In this document: piece by piece, positions 63,670-64,000 of the stretch
How positions within the stretch are numbered: the first letter of the stretch is position 1
Layout of the letters: each line of letters opens with the position of its first letter
Assembly: GCA_905221605.1 (NCBI GenBank)
Contig: CAJNDS010002706.1
Span: 62,001 to 126,000 of the forward strand
DNA from: Symbiodinium natans
Lineage: Eukaryota > Sar > Dinophyceae > Suessiales > Symbiodiniaceae
Reading direction: 5' to 3'
DNA length: 64,000 nt
Position numbers and translations under genes: made by a program
Notes under the pieces: model-generated
What the model was told of the DNA's origin: nothing
Seen by the model: the letters and a program-made list of their open reading frames with translations, nothing else
The model's database searches: none

Positions 63670-63694
63670 GCTCGATCACGCTCGATCACGCTCA
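63670..63694. repeat. 10-bp tandem repeat (CTCGATCACG)n
   Basis: Two copies and a partial one, preceded by a doubled TGGCTGCACA, ending at the acceptor of the plus-strand exon at 63696. Confidence 0.9.
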
Positions 63695-63695
63695 G

Positions 63696-64000
63696 GCCGC
63701 CACCCCACAACAGCCTAACCAAGCCTTGGCCAGGCGAGCTCGGAGCTCGGATGTGAAGAGAGCTCGGTGCTCTCTTCGCTCAGCACAGACGAGTGCGAGC
63801 TCCCTGCCCAACATGGTCTCGGTCGTTGGGGGCCTTGGCAGCGATGAGAGCCCGGGCTATGACTCGATCTTGATCTGCAATGCCCTGTCGAATTTGATGG
63901 CCTACAGATCAAAGAGATCTCCGAGTGGTCGGCGCGTGGTTAAAGGAAGAGTCGGGTCCGATTCCGAAGAATCCCTGCAGCAAGAGCAGCATAGTGCAGC
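63696..64000 (+). CDS. plus-strand exon, runs off the window
   Basis: After CTCAG the plus frame is open to the window end: AATPQQPNQALARRARSSD, VKRARCSLRSAQTSASSLP, NMVSVVGGLGSDESPGYDS, ILICNALSNLMAYRSKRSP then SGRRVVKGRVGSDSEESLQ. Basic N-terminal part, then a folded-looking core and acidic serine cluster. An ATG lies at 63809-63811 if this is a first exon, with the AG-bounded reading frame open upstream of it. Opposite in strand to nearly everything else here, so the direction of the gene array changes between 63.47 and 63.70 kb. Unidentified. Confidence 0.5.

Overview
The window is eukaryotic nuclear DNA and looks like a dinoflagellate, most likely a Symbiodiniaceae-type genome. The evidence is: small exons separated by 65-110 nt introns; an AG|G context at both splice junctions; GC and GA splice donors alongside GT; nearly all coding exons on one strand (minus); large (CA)n arrays; a secreted coiled-coil family and a multi-thrombospondin gene of kinds known from these algae; and decayed non-LTR retrotransposons. 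No bacterial operon, rRNA, tRNA, spliced-leader repeat or CRISPR array was recognised.

Layout, with minus-strand genes read from high to low coordinates. 0-3.7 kb: a Lys/Glu/Ala-rich coiled-coil gene in small exons. 3.8-5.0 kb: two large (CA)n arrays. 5.0-8.2 kb: scattered minus exons ending in a 703-nt proline-rich exon. 8.28-9.75 kb: interstitial telomere-like arrays enclosing the 3' part of a frameshifted LINE reverse transcriptase. 9.87-10.45 kb: a coiled-coil ORF beside an 18-bp perfect palindrome. 13.3-14.0 kb: two exons of an extracellular-looking domain. 14.0-16.4 kb: an AT-rich block with inverted motifs and a ~286-bp tandem repeat. 16.8-25.35 kb: a thrombospondin type-1 (TSP1) gene. 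I resolved it into 14 phase-consistent exons (19782-25354, about 1056 codons, 17 repeats); further exons downstream probably encode a C-terminal extracellular domain.

28-41 kb: sulfotransferase-like exons (PAPS P-loop at 40.27 kb, 3'-PB motif at 39.65 kb, C-terminal part at 31.0-31.45 kb) lie on both sides of about 7.5 kb of GC-rich DNA. That DNA is a mosaic of broken retrotransposon pieces (reverse transcriptase plus restriction-like endonuclease) in both orientations, itself interrupted by an AT-rich island and a short-repeat insert. Another endonuclease fragment lies at 28.2-28.8 kb. 42-46 kb: minus exons of unknown proteins and one plausible plus-strand exon. 46-52 kb: a leucine-rich-repeat gene with about one LRR per exon and a helical, EF-hand-like downstream part. 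52-55 kb: coiled-coil exons. 56.7-60.9 kb: a secreted coiled-coil protein with a clear signal peptide and five exons resolved by phase, plus neighbouring exons. 61-64 kb: membrane-segment exons, then a plus-strand exon running off the window.

Exon limits marked as resolved were checked by reading phase. Others are approximate coding islands judged from protein-like reading frames. Names rest on motif recognition by eye; no database search was possible.
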